From Bacillota bacterium (GTDB lineage Bacteria > Bacillota > Clostridia > Monoglobales > Firm-18), in contig JALOAJ010000011.1 of NCBI GenBank assembly GCA_023228885.1, positions 6,092-70,091 of the forward strand: a stretch of DNA of 64,000 nt. The letters are read 5' to 3'. The position numbers and the translations under genes are program-made. Below the pieces are notes generated by a model. The model made no database searches. It was not told the origin of the DNA and saw only the letters and a list, made by a program, of their open reading frames with translations. Shown piece by piece: positions 43,366 through 50,782 of this stretch; position 1 is the first letter of the stretch; the number at the start of each line of letters is the position of its first letter.

Positions 43366-43707
43366 ATGGCGGTTAAAAGAAAACTTGGCAGACCGACCGA
43401 CCAAAGGCTGGCTATGCTCCGCGGTCTTACAACTGACCTGCTTGAGATGGGCAAATTGCAAACAACGGTAACCCGCGCCAAAGAGCTGCGAAGCACGGCG
43501 GAAAAAATGATTACGCTTGGGAAAACAAATACGCTGCATTCAAGGCGTATTGCCATGAGCTACATCACAAAAGAAGATGTTGTAAAAAAACTATTCGATG
43601 AAATATCTCCAAAGTATGCAGACAGAAACGGCGGCTATACACGGATTGTTAAAATAGGTCCGCGCCGCGGCGATGCAGCAGAAATGGCATTGATAGAGCT
43701 AATATAA
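43366..43707 (+). CDS. rplQ: 50S ribosomal protein L17
   Basis: 113 residues: KLGRPTDQRLAMLRGLTTDLLEMGKLQTTVTRAKELRSTAEKMI-type N-half (L17 signature) and YTRIVKIGPRRGDAAEMALIEL end. Last gene of the supercluster. Confidence 0.97.
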   Translation: MAVKRKLGRPTDQRLAMLRGLTTDLLEMGKLQTTVTRAKELRSTAEKMITLGKTNTLHSRRIAMSYITKEDVVKKLFDEISPKYADRNGGYTRIVKIGPRRGDAAEMALIELI

Positions 43708-43772
43708 CAGCCTTTTAGTGACATTTAACAAAAATTATGTTTTTTTTAGATGTTTTTGATTAAAAGTTGGGG

Positions 43773-43801
43773 TTGAGGCTTTTATATAAAAGTGCTATAA
43801 T
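43773..43801 (+). promoter_or_regulatory. Promoter in the region downstream of rplQ
   Basis: TTGAGG (43773-43778), 17-base spacer, consensus TATAAT (43796-43801). It points toward a terminator 80 bases further on, with no gene in between. Confidence 0.55.
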
Positions 43802-43807
43802 AAAGTT

Positions 43808-43918
43808 ACCGCAACGCAAATATAAACTTTTTTCATTTCACAATCTTCTGTAACTTTGATTGTTAAAAATTACGGAAAAACATAAAACCGATGGTTTCCC
43901 CACCATCGGTTTTTTAGT
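43808..43918 (+). ncRNA. Candidate small RNA (promoter to terminator, no ORF)
   Basis: About 110 bases between a consensus-like promoter and a strong terminator. There is no ATG-started frame of useful size, and the next genes are on the opposite strand. It could be an independent sRNA or an antisense transcript touching the 3' end of the cupin gene region. It is predicted from signals only. Confidence 0.4.
43884..43918 (+). terminator. Intrinsic terminator of the S10-spc-alpha cluster / candidate sRNA
   Basis: A 12-bp perfect stem (43884-43895 with 43902-43913) with loop TTCCCC and a T-run to 43915. Lies between the convergent units. Confidence 0.9.
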
Positions 43919-43970
43919 TGCGTTAAATTATTGCCTTTAAATGAATGCCATGATTTAATACAAATTAAAA

Positions 43971-44312
43971 TTAGCTTTTAAAAACAACAGTCAAAAGCAT
44001 TTTAAATTGTTTTGATGCAAAGACGGCATGCGGGATATTTGCAGGCATAACAATCGTTTCACCTTGATTAACCGTAAACTTTTCGCCATCAATGGTTATC
44101 TCGCCCTGCCCGTCTAACGCTAAAATCATAGCATCCCCGCCAGAGGCATGTGTGCTGATTTCTTCGTCCTTGTCAAAAGCAAACAGCGTTATGCTTATAT
44201 TTGAATTTTGGACAAAGGTTTTGCTTACCACTTGCCCTTCTTGGTAGCTGACCAAGTCAGATAAGGTTTGAACCTTGCTAAATTCGATATTTTTTAAGAA
44301 CTTTTCATTCAT
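43971..44312 (-). CDS. Small cupin-domain protein
   Basis: 113 residues. A single conserved beta-barrel with cupin motif 1-like THASGGDAMILALDGQGEITIDGE and motif 2-like GETIVMPANIPHAVFA. The metal ligand pattern is partly present (His, Glu-like and final His). Substrate unknown. It follows desulfoferrodoxin by 48 bases on the same strand with its own GGAGGACA ribosome-binding site, so it may belong to the oxidative-stress response. Confidence 0.85.
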   Translation of the reverse strand: MNEKFLKNIEFSKVQTLSDLVSYQEGQVVSKTFVQNSNISITLFAFDKDEEISTHASGGDAMILALDGQGEITIDGEKFTVNQGETIVMPANIPHAVFASKQFKMLLTVVFKS

Positions 44313-44360
44313 TGGTTGTCCTCCTTGTAGGGCTGCGGAGCCATTATGCGGTTCTACCGA

Positions 44361-44747
44361 TTAAAGGCTTGCCGTCCAAAGCCCATGCAGGTTGCAGTAG
44401 GCAAAGACTTCAAAATTGTCGTCCGCGTCACAAACGCAAAATGTAACTTCCGGTTTGTAGTTTGGCGCTAAGCATTTCCGTTGCCCACCCTTTGAAGATG
44501 ATAAATATACCCATTGAATATAATGCGCATCAGTCATAGGATGTTCATCTGAGCCAATTTTAACAGTAATATTATTTCCATCTTTTGAAATAACAGGCAC
44601 ATGCTTTTCTTGCGATGCATCAAAGGTGTTTGCTGTTAACAAGTCCATTGGTTGCCCGCAGCAAACAAGTTCGCCGCCACCGTTATGTATCAGACCAACA
44701 ATGTTTCCGCAAATTTCACAACGATAAAACTTTCTTTCGCATTTCAT
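44361..44747 (-). CDS. dfx: Desulfoferrodoxin / superoxide reductase
   Basis: 128 residues. Reduces superoxide to peroxide without making oxygen, typical of anaerobes. N-terminal desulforedoxin Fe(S-Cys)4 domain (YRCEICGN and LVCCGQPM), then the catalytic centre II domain with its His/Cys ligands: KHVPV, DEHPMTDAHYIQWV, and the C-terminal CNLHGLW. This is the two-iron (class I) form. It is first in a dfx-cupin pair between the two ribosomal operons. No clear promoter was identified. Confidence 0.95.
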   Translation of the reverse strand: MKCERKFYRCEICGNIVGLIHNGGGELVCCGQPMDLLTANTFDASQEKHVPVISKDGNNITVKIGSDEHPMTDAHYIQWVYLSSSKGGQRKCLAPNYKPEVTFCVCDADDNFEVFAYCNLHGLWTASL

Positions 44748-44850
44748 TTGTTCGTTACCTCCTATAAATTTTTTTAATTAAGCTTTAGTGCAAAAAACAG
44801 CAAAACTGTTATTTATCAAATTACAGACCCGCTGTTATGCAATTTTTAAA

Positions 44851-44894
44851 AAGCATAGGAGAGTTGAACCATATGTTTCGATTCCCCTATGCTT
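44851..44894 (-). terminator. Terminator of the rplKAJL operon
   Basis: On the minus strand AAGCATAGG/CCTATGCTT (44886-44894 with 44851-44859) encloses an imperfect inner stem and is followed by TTTTTAAAAA. It closes the operon directly after rplL, so rpoB is not read from it. Confidence 0.75.
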
Positions 44895-44905
44895 AATAAA
44901 TGAAA

Positions 44906-45289
44906 CTATTTTATTTCTACTGTTGCTCCCACTTCTTCAAGCTTTGTCTTTATTTCGTCAGCGGCTGCTTTATCAACGCCTTCTTTAACGGGCTTTGGAG
45001 CGCTGTCAACCAAATCTTTTGCTTCTTTCAAGCCAAGACCGGTTATTTCACGAACAACCTTTATAACTTTGATTTTTTCTGCGCCTACCGAAGCCAAAAC
45101 TGCATCAAATTCAGTTTTTTCTTCAGCTGCCTCTGCACCGTCGCCTGCCGGAGCAGCTGCCGCAACAGCAACCGGAGCGGCTGCCGAAACGCCAAATTCT
45201 TCCTCAAGCGCCTTTACAAGGTCTGCAAGTTCCAATACTGTTAGTTCTTTTACATCTTCAATTAATTTTGTTACTTTTTCTGAAGCCAT
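44906..45289 (-). CDS. rplL: 50S ribosomal protein L7/L12
   Basis: 127 residues. N-terminal dimerisation helices, an Ala/Gly-rich hinge (AAPVAVAAAAPAGDGAEAAE) and the C-terminal factor-binding domain (KIKVIKVVREITGLGLKEAKDLVDSAPKPVKEGVDK region). Forms the stalk that recruits elongation factors. 24 bases after rplJ. Confidence 0.97.
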   Translation of the reverse strand: MASEKVTKLIEDVKELTVLELADLVKALEEEFGVSAAAPVAVAAAAPAGDGAEAAEEKTEFDAVLASVGAEKIKVIKVVREITGLGLKEAKDLVDSAPKPVKEGVDKAAADEIKTKLEEVGATVEIK

Positions 45290-45313
45290 AATTTTTATCC
45301 TCCTAAAAATAAT

Positions 45314-45841
45314 TTATTGTTGTTTTTGGGCAATTGCATTTAATGCGCATACCAGCCCGCGTATATTTGCGTTTAATACATTTACAAAGCCGGCAATCGG
45401 TGCGTTTAAGCCACCGAGCGCTTTGGCGACAAGTTCTTCCTTGGAGGGAAGAGTTGCAATTCTTTTTATTTCATCAGCAGATACAACTTGTCCTTCGATG
45501 AAACCTGATTTAATTTCAACAACCTTATGTTTTTTTGCAAAATTCACAATTATTTTGGCAGGTGCAACCAAATCGGTTTGATGCGTGGCAAGCGAGGTGG
45601 GACCGTTTAAGATGGGCTCAAGCTCTGTAAGACCTACCTCTTTTACAGCAAAGGTTGTCAATGTGTTTTTAACAACGGCATATTCAACCCCGCTTTGGCG
45701 GAATTCGTTTCTAAGCTGAGTGTCTTCTTCAACCGTCAACCCTCGGTAATCAATTAACACTCCTGCAACAGACGATTTAATTCTGTCTGTAATGTGAGCA
45801 ACCTTTTCTTTATTTCTTTGTAAAACCTTTTCACTGGGCAT
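45314..45841 (-). CDS. rplJ: 50S ribosomal protein L10
   Basis: 175 residues. Stalk base: N-terminal rRNA-binding domain (VLIDYRGLTVEEDTQLRNEFR, VVKNTLTTFAV) and C-terminal helix binding L12 dimers. Preceded by GAGGAGGTG and an L10-type leader, through which L10(L12)4 represses its own synthesis in other bacteria. Confidence 0.97.
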   Translation of the reverse strand: MPSEKVLQRNKEKVAHITDRIKSSVAGVLIDYRGLTVEEDTQLRNEFRQSGVEYAVVKNTLTTFAVKEVGLTELEPILNGPTSLATHQTDLVAPAKIIVNFAKKHKVVEIKSGFIEGQVVSADEIKRIATLPSKEELVAKALGGLNAPIAGFVNVLNANIRGLVCALNAIAQKQQ

Positions 45842-45873
45842 AAATTTTCACCTCCTCAAATAATAAAGCTCCT

Positions 45874-45990
45874 CGCATCCAATATACGAAGAGCAAACAT
45901 ATCAAAAACAATGAATTGTTAAAGTTTTGATTTGTTAAATCCTCGTCGGGAATTATACGGCCGACCGCCGAACCTGAGTCTGTGGATGCG
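45874..45990 (-). promoter_or_regulatory. L10 leader (rplJ autoregulatory RNA)
   Basis: A 117-base element between rplA and rplJ closed by the perfect stem CGCATCC/GGATGCG (45874-45880 with 45984-45990). Inside, on the minus strand, is a GC-rich arm followed by the CGACGAGGATTTAACAAATC segment, which resembles the kink-turn/L10-binding region of known leaders. Assignment rests on position and layout. Confidence 0.7.
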
Positions 45991-46005
45991 TATTAATATT
46001 ATATA

Positions 46006-46701
46006 CTATTCCGATATGCGGGCAGGGTTTATTTTCACACCCGGGCCCATAGTTGCGGAAACTGTTACACTTTTTAAATATTGACCTTTTGCAGCAGCAG
46101 GCTTAGCCTTAATAACTGCCGACATCAAAGTGCTAAAGTTCTCCAAAAGCTTTTCGGTTCCGAACGAAACTTTCCCTATTGGGCAATGGATAATGTTGCT
46201 TTTGTCAAGCCGATATTCTATCTTACCCGATTTAATGTCGGCAACCGCTTGCGCAACATCCATTGTAACGGTTCCTGCCTTTGGATTTGGCATTAACCCT
46301 TTGGGACCGAGCACTTTACCCAAACGCCCTACAACGCTCATCATATCCGGGGTTGCCACCACAACGTCATACTCAAACCAGTTTTCGTTTTGAATTTTAG
46401 GTATAAGCTCCTCAGCGCCTATAAAATCAGCCCCTGCGTCTTTTGCTTCGTCAGCCTTGTTACCCTTGGCAAAAACCAAAACCCTTACGCTTTTACCTGT
46501 TCCATGAGGCAAAATAACAGCGCCGCGCACCTGTTGGTCGGCATGCCGAGAATCAACATTAAGGCGTATATGCGCTTCGACAGTTTCGTCAAATTTCGCT
46601 GTGCCGGTTTTTTCAACTATTGCCATACCTTCTGAAGGCTCATACAGAGCCATCCTATCGTAAGCCTTTAAATTGTCCTTGTACCTTTTACCTTTAAACA
46701 T
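46006..46701 (-). CDS. rplA: 50S ribosomal protein L1
   Basis: 231 residues from ATG 46701 (MFKGKRYKDNLKAYD) behind GGAGG. ETVEAHIRLNVDSRHADQQVRGAVILPHGTG-type start and the VGRLGKVLGPKGLMPNPKAGTVT signature. Forms the E-site stalk. A longer in-frame start at 46725 would include the ribosome-binding site. Confidence 0.97.
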   Translation of the reverse strand: MFKGKRYKDNLKAYDRMALYEPSEGMAIVEKTGTAKFDETVEAHIRLNVDSRHADQQVRGAVILPHGTGKSVRVLVFAKGNKADEAKDAGADFIGAEELIPKIQNENWFEYDVVVATPDMMSVVGRLGKVLGPKGLMPNPKAGTVTMDVAQAVADIKSGKIEYRLDKSNIIHCPIGKVSFGTEKLLENFSTLMSAVIKAKPAAAKGQYLKSVTVSATMGPGVKINPARISE

Positions 46702-46755
46702 CTTCGTTAACCTCCTTGTGGTCAAACAGGACGAGCCATCCCTCCCACTAAATAA

Positions 46756-47193
46756 TTATTCTTGCGGCGCTTGCTCAACATTAACTCCCATACTCCTTGC
46801 AGTTCCTGCAACCATTGCCATAGCTGCCTCCACCGTTGCGGCGTTTAAGTCAGCCATTTTCGTTTCGGCGATTGAGCGCAAATCAGCTAATGCAAGGGTA
46901 GCAACCTTTGTTTTGTTTGGAACCCCGCTGCCGCTTTCAATTTTGCATGCCTTTTTAATAAGAACGGAAGCAGGCGGCGTCTTTGTAATAAAAGAGAAGG
47001 TTCTGTCTGCATAAACAGTAATTACCACCGGAATTATAAGCCCGGAATCCTTAGCCGTTTTCTCGTTGAACTGCTTGCAAAAATCCATAATATTAACGCC
47101 ATGTTGCCCCAATGCAGGACCGACCGGCGGCGCCGGAGTAGCTTTCCCTGCCGGAATTTGAAGTTTTATCAAACCAATAATCTTTTTAGCCAT
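46756..47193 (-). CDS. rplK: 50S ribosomal protein L11
   Basis: 145 residues from ATG 47193 (MAKKIIGLIKLQIPAGKATPAPPVGPALGQ), behind GGAGGTG. The N-terminal proline-rich thiostrepton-binding region and the C-terminal rRNA-binding domain (KMADLNAATVEAAMAMVAGTARSMGV) are intact. Confidence 0.97.
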   Translation of the reverse strand: MAKKIIGLIKLQIPAGKATPAPPVGPALGQHGVNIMDFCKQFNEKTAKDSGLIIPVVITVYADRTFSFITKTPPASVLIKKACKIESGSGVPNKTKVATLALADLRSIAETKMADLNAATVEAAMAMVAGTARSMGVNVEQAPQE

Positions 47194-47284
47194 TTTATGA
47201 ATACACCTCCTTACTTGGTGTCGGTATGCCGACAATGTATGTGTTTGCAATGAAAAGTTACCTGCAAGTTTTAAAATTATAGTA

Positions 47285-47809
47285 TTACTTTATTACCTCT
47301 ATCTGGTCAAGCTCAAGCTCTATCGGGGTTTCTCTTTCAAACATTGAAACAACAACAGTTATTTTCTTTTTTTCAAGGTTAATTTCATCAACAATTCCAA
47401 TGAAATTTTCTAACGGACCATGCTTGATTTTAACGCTATCGCCAACCTCGTAATTGAGCACGATTTTTTTATGTTCAATGTCCATTTTTTCAATTTCTTC
47501 AGCGGTGAGCGGAACAGGTTTTGAAGCAGGACCCACAAACCCGGTTACACCGCGCGTGTTCCTGACAACATACCATGTTTCGTCCGTCATAACCATTTTA
47601 ATTATAACATATCCAGGAAATCTTTTGCGAACAACCGTTCGCTTTTTGTCGTCTTTAATTTCGACAACTTCTTCCGTCGGCACTTGAATATCGAATATAA
47701 CATCTTGCATGTTTAAGTTTTCTATGGTTTTTTCTATGTTGACCTTTACCTTGTTCTCGTAACCGGAGTAGGTATGCACTACATACCACTTTGCTTTACT
47801 GTTCATCAT
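47285..47809 (-). CDS. nusG: Transcription termination/antitermination factor NusG
   Basis: 174 residues from ATG 47809, overlapping secE by 14 bases. NGN domain (KWYVVHTYSGYENKVKVNIEK, FPGYVIIKMVMTDETWYVVRNTRGVTGFVG) and C-terminal KOW domain (GDSVKIKHGPLENFIGIVDEI). Confidence 0.97.
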   Translation of the reverse strand: MMNSKAKWYVVHTYSGYENKVKVNIEKTIENLNMQDVIFDIQVPTEEVVEIKDDKKRTVVRKRFPGYVIIKMVMTDETWYVVRNTRGVTGFVGPASKPVPLTAEEIEKMDIEHKKIVLNYEVGDSVKIKHGPLENFIGIVDEINLEKKKITVVVSMFERETPIELELDQIEVIK

Positions 47810-48143
47810 TTTGCTCCGCTGCGGTATCATCCTCGTTTTGCGGCGGCAGCTCGGGCATTTCGTCTAAAAAGTCCCCTTCATCGGGAAGCATGTCATCGTA
47901 GTTTGGTATTAGGTTCTCTTGCGGCACGGGAGCACGGTCAACAACCCTGCCCAATGTTGCTGCAAAACCCAAGTCGAACACCCAAATAACGCCGCCAACA
48001 AATATGAGCGATATTATAACTATGATGGTATTATTTTTTATCTGTGCGAATGTAGGCCATACAACCTTTTTCAACTCAGCCTTAACCTCTTTGAAATATT
48101 TGGTTATGGCGCCTAAAGGATTTATTCTCTTTTTTTTACTCAT
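47796..48143 (-). CDS. secE: Preprotein translocase subunit SecE with acidic C-terminal tail
   Basis: About 115 residues versus about 60-65 for typical Gram-positive SecE. Core features: amphipathic helix ITKYFKEVKAELKKVVWPTFAQI, then one membrane helix (NTIIVIISLIFVGGVIWVFDLG). After it comes a roughly 45-residue tail very rich in Asp, Glu, Pro and Gln (DDMLPDEGDFLDEMPELPPQ), predicted to face outside. ATG 48143 begins MSKKKR; a TTG at 48152 is an alternative. Position before nusG confirms identity. The tail is unusual and unexplained. Confidence 0.94.
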   Translation of the reverse strand: MSKKKRINPLGAITKYFKEVKAELKKVVWPTFAQIKNNTIIVIISLIFVGGVIWVFDLGFAATLGRVVDRAPVPQENLIPNYDDMLPDEGDFLDEMPELPPQNEDDTAAEQNDEQ

Positions 48144-48181
48144 AATAAGCAAAATATCCTTTCTGTTTATTTAAACAATTA

Positions 48182-48331
48182 TTATTTTGTTTCCTTATGC
48201 GTTGTGTGTTTTCGGCAAAACCTGCAATACTTGCTAAGTTCAAGACGAGCAGGCGTGTTGGTTTTGCTTTTCATCTTATCATAATTTCTTTGCCTGCATT
48301 CGGTACATTCAAGCGTTATCCGTACTCTCAT
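48182..48331 (-). CDS. rpmG: 50S ribosomal protein L33 (zinc-binding)
   Basis: A 49-residue gene on the minus strand: MRVRITLECTECRQRNYDKM ... YCRFCRKHTTHKETK. CTEC and CRFC give the zinc-binding form. Preceded by GGAGGTT. First gene of the rpmG-secE-nusG operon, as usual in Firmicutes. Confidence 0.97.
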   Translation of the reverse strand: MRVRITLECTECRQRNYDKMKSKTNTPARLELSKYCRFCRKHTTHKETK

Positions 48332-48396
48332 TTATATAACCTCCAAAATTTTTGAAAATTGACCGTCAAAAAAAACACCCCTTCGGTGCATATTAC

Positions 48397-48425
48397 AATA
48401 TATCATACAATTTATGCCTTGTCAA
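48397..48425 (-). promoter_or_regulatory. Promoter of rpmG-secE-nusG-rplKAJL
   Basis: Minus-strand TTGACA (48420-48425), 17-base spacer, TATATT (48397-48402). Downstream, a short CACC/GGTG hairpin followed by eight T lies in the leader and might attenuate, but its stem has only 4-5 pairs. Confidence 0.75.
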
Positions 48426-48580
48426 TAATTTTTTTAATTATTTTCGCACCATAATATTGATAAAAATCAGCATTGAAAAAAATGCTTTAAATTGTAGATA
48501 TCTTGTGGTAAAATAAATGTATATTTAAAGCTAATTGTCAGCGTGGAAATAAAACCGTCAAAGAAAAGGGGTTTGGTTTA

Positions 48581-48910
48581 ATGAAAGTTTCACAGCTTGT
48601 TGAAAAATTAAATTTAAAGGTCGTCAGCGGGGCGAGCAGCGTTGATTCAAGCGTAACCGGCTGCTATATATGCGACCTTTTAAGCAGGGTGATGCACAAA
48701 GCGCGCCCGGGTGATGTTTGGATTACCGTTCAAACAAACATTAATATAACGGCTGTTGCGGCGCTTTCGGATATCGCCTGCGTTATAATTCCCGAAGGCA
48801 TTGAAGTTGAGCAATCAACGGTAGACAAATCAAATGAAAAAAACATCGTCATACTAAGCTCGCAGCAAGACAGCTTTGAGCTTGCCGTTCGTTTAAATTC
48901 GTTGCTATGA
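48581..48910 (+). CDS. DRTGG-domain protein
   Basis: 109 residues with the short alpha/beta DRTGG-like fold (VSQLVEKLNLKVVSGASSVDSSVTGCYICDLLS, GDVWITVQTNINITAVAALSDIACVIIPEG). No catalytic residues are recognisable. Similar small proteins stand next to HPr-kinase-like or hydrogenase genes in many Clostridia; a ligand-sensing role is possible but not shown. Overlaps the PHP gene by 4 bases (ATGA), so the two are coupled. Confidence 0.75.
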   Translation: MKVSQLVEKLNLKVVSGASSVDSSVTGCYICDLLSRVMHKARPGDVWITVQTNINITAVAALSDIACVIIPEGIEVEQSTVDKSNEKNIVILSSQQDSFELAVRLNSLL

Positions 48911-49614
48911 GGCTCTATTATGATTTGCATATTCACACCGCACTATCCCCTTGCGCAAGTGATGATATGACCCCGCAAAACATTGTAAACATGGCAAGCT
49001 TAAAAGGGCTTGATGTGATTGCGGTGACAGACCACAACTCGATAAAAAATGTGGGCGCTGTGATTTCCGCAGGTGAAAAGGTTGGCATTACCGTCATTGC
49101 GGGGATGGAGATTGAAACAGCGGAGGAAGTTCATATGCTTACCCTTTTCCCAACACAAAAAGCCGCTTTTGATGTATGGGAAACAGTTGACAAAAACCTG
49201 CCCAAAATATCGAATAACAAAGAGATATTCGGCAATCAGCTTATAATGGATGAAAATGACAATATAATTGATGAAGAAAACCGACTGCTCATTACTGCAA
49301 CATCACTTTCGTTGCAAAGCGTTTTTTCGCTTGTGAAGGATGCGGGCGGGGTTGCAATACCTGCGCATATCGACAGGCGCTCAAACAGCATTATTTCAAA
49401 CTTAGGCTTTATACCGGAGGATTTGGATATTACAGCAGTTGAATTTTCTTGTAATTTTGCAGAGGGGAAACATCTATATCCCAACCAATCATTTGACAAA
49501 TACAAGGCTGTTTTCAATTCCGACGCCCATCATTTGGGCGCTATTTCCGAAAAAACAAACTTTATAGATGTATTCGACAACAAACCCGAAAATATCATAC
49601 GCTTTTTTGGTTAA
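48907..49614 (+). CDS. PHP-domain metal-dependent phosphoesterase
   Basis: 235 residues. Metal-binding motifs of the polymerase-and-histidinol-phosphatase family: DLHIHTALSPCASDD at the N-terminus, VTDHNSIKN, GMEIETAEEVHML, IPAHIDRRSN and FNSDAHHLG near the end. It probably hydrolyses a small phosphoester or nucleotide (PHP proteins such as TrpH/YciV act on 3',5'-linked nucleotides), substrate unknown. It precedes the hydrogenase genes and is often found there in Clostridia. Confidence 0.88.
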   Translation: MRLYYDLHIHTALSPCASDDMTPQNIVNMASLKGLDVIAVTDHNSIKNVGAVISAGEKVGITVIAGMEIETAEEVHMLTLFPTQKAAFDVWETVDKNLPKISNNKEIFGNQLIMDENDNIIDEENRLLITATSLSLQSVFSLVKDAGGVAIPAHIDRRSNSIISNLGFIPEDLDITAVEFSCNFAEGKHLYPNQSFDKYKAVFNSDAHHLGAISEKTNFIDVFDNKPENIIRFFG

Positions 49615-49620
49615 ATTTTT

Positions 49621-49638
49621 TTGTTTATTTTTTAACAA
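49621..49638. promoter_or_regulatory. Rex-like operator of the hydrogenase operon
   Basis: TTGTTTA-TTTT-TTAACAA matches the Rex consensus TTGTTAA-N4-TTAACAA with one mismatch. It lies 5 bases before the -35 of the hydrogenase promoter; a second TTAACAA half-site (49652-49658) lies inside the spacer. Rex represses NADH-linked fermentation and hydrogenase genes and releases DNA at high NADH. Confidence 0.65.
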
Positions 49639-49643
49639 CTGTG

Positions 49644-49672
49644 TAGATTTTTTAACAATTATCTGTTATAAT
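49644..49672 (+). promoter_or_regulatory. Promoter of the hydrogenase operon
   Basis: Consensus TATAAT (49667-49672); the -35 at 17 bases is weak (TAGATT, 49644-49649). Followed after about 60 bases by GAAAGGA and the ATG at 49741. Confidence 0.55.
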
Positions 49673-49740
49673 AAATATCCGTGGGATGATTTGCTAAGCA
49701 TATTATTCTGCCGATGTTGATGAAAGGAATGATTTTAAAA

Positions 49741-50235
49741 ATGTCTGCGACTTGTTCAATACCGTTTAACGGAACACCGGAGCAAGAAAAAAAACTAAAC
49801 ACCGTTATAGAAAAATATAAAGATGTCAGTGGGTCGCTTATATCCGTTTTGCATGAAGCGCAAGAGATATACGGATATTTGCCGATAGAGGTTCAAAAGA
49901 TGGTTTCGGAGGGCATAAATGTTCCCCTTGCCGAGATATACGGCGTTGTTTCGTTTTATTCACAGTTTACAATAAAGCCAAAGGGCAAATACAAAGTTGC
50001 CGTTTGCTTGGGCACCGCCTGCTATGTAAAGGGTGCGGGCGAAATTATTGACCGAATTAAAACGAGGCTTGGCATTGAAGAAGGCGATTGCTCGGCAGAC
50101 GGAAAGTTCAGCCTTGATGCAACGCGTTGCATAGGCGCGTGCGGGCTTGCCCCTGTTGTCACGGTAAATGATGATGTTTACGGAAGGCTTGTGCCGGACG
50201 ACATTGACGGCATTCTTGATAAATATACAGATTAA
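49741..50235 (+). CDS. NuoE-like [2Fe-2S] subunit of electron-bifurcating hydrogenase (HydC/HymA)
   Basis: 164 residues from ATG 49741. Thioredoxin-like [2Fe-2S] fold: N-terminal helices (SGSLISVLHEAQEIYGYLPIEVQKMVSEG), then VCLGTACYVKGAGEI and LDATRCIGACGLAPVV with the four Cys ligands. Passes electrons between the flavin subunit and the hydrogenase. Upstream ATGs at 49714 and 49729 are in frame but poorly placed relative to GAAAGGA. Confidence 0.92.
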   Translation: MSATCSIPFNGTPEQEKKLNTVIEKYKDVSGSLISVLHEAQEIYGYLPIEVQKMVSEGINVPLAEIYGVVSFYSQFTIKPKGKYKVAVCLGTACYVKGAGEIIDRIKTRLGIEEGDCSADGKFSLDATRCIGACGLAPVVTVNDDVYGRLVPDDIDGILDKYTD

Positions 50236-50778
50236 ATGAAAGAACTGTCCCTTCATATATTGGATATTGCAAATAACTCCGTTGCGGCGGGCGCATCACT
50301 TGTTGAAATAACCGTTGATGAGGATATTGAAAACAACCGTCTTTCAATAACGGTGAAAGATAACGGCACAGGCATGAGCCCGGAGGCGTTATCCGGTGTT
50401 ACAGACCCGTTTAGCACATCGCGCAAAACAAGAGAGGTGGGGCTTGGGGTTCCGCTTTTTGCAAATGCGGCTCGGCAGAGCGGCGGAGGGATTGACATTA
50501 GCTCGCAGCTTGGGGAAGGCACCGTTGTAACGGCATGGTTTATGCATAATCATATTGACAGACAGCCGCTTGGCGATATAGCGTCCACATTTGTTGCTTT
50601 AGTGACGGAAAGCGCAAACATTGATTTTATTTACCGTCACATTCTTTATGATAAAATATTTGAGGCGGATACCCGCGAAATAAAAGACAAATTAAAGCAA
50701 GTGCCTATAAACACACCTGAAGTGGTTTTATGGCTGAAAGACTTTATTATAGAAGGTATAAACACTTTAAGGAGGTAA
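50236..50778 (+). CDS. HATPase-fold ATP-binding protein in hydrogenase operon
   Basis: 180 residues. GHKL ATP-binding fold: N-box ILDIANNSVAAGAS, G1 VKDNGTGMS, then DPFSTSRKTREVGLGVPL (G2-like) and GGGIDISSQLGEGTVVTAWF. It has no phospho-acceptor His domain. The C-terminal 70 residues are not recognised. It starts one base after the hydC stop. Such a gene is standard in clostridial HydABC operons; its task (assembly, sensing or anti-sigma-like) is unknown. Confidence 0.88.
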   Translation: MKELSLHILDIANNSVAAGASLVEITVDEDIENNRLSITVKDNGTGMSPEALSGVTDPFSTSRKTREVGLGVPLFANAARQSGGGIDISSQLGEGTVVTAWFMHNHIDRQPLGDIASTFVALVTESANIDFIYRHILYDKIFEADTREIKDKLKQVPINTPEVVLWLKDFIIEGINTLRR

Positions 50779-50782
50779 GGAT

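Noticed and set aside
47796..48143. Direct electrostatic contact between the acidic SecE tail and the basic L22 tail
   Set aside because: SecE topology places its C-terminal tail outside the membrane, whereas L22 is on the cytosolic ribosome, so they cannot meet.
48144..48181. A tRNA-Trp gene between rpmG and secE, as found in some bacteria
   Set aside because: Only 38 bases separate the two genes, with no cloverleaf. I saw no tRNA or rRNA in the window.
48365..48396. Leader hairpin CACC/GGTG followed by eight T as an attenuator of rpmG-secE-nusG
   Set aside because: The stem has only four to five pairs, which is too weak to assert termination; mentioned only with the promoter.
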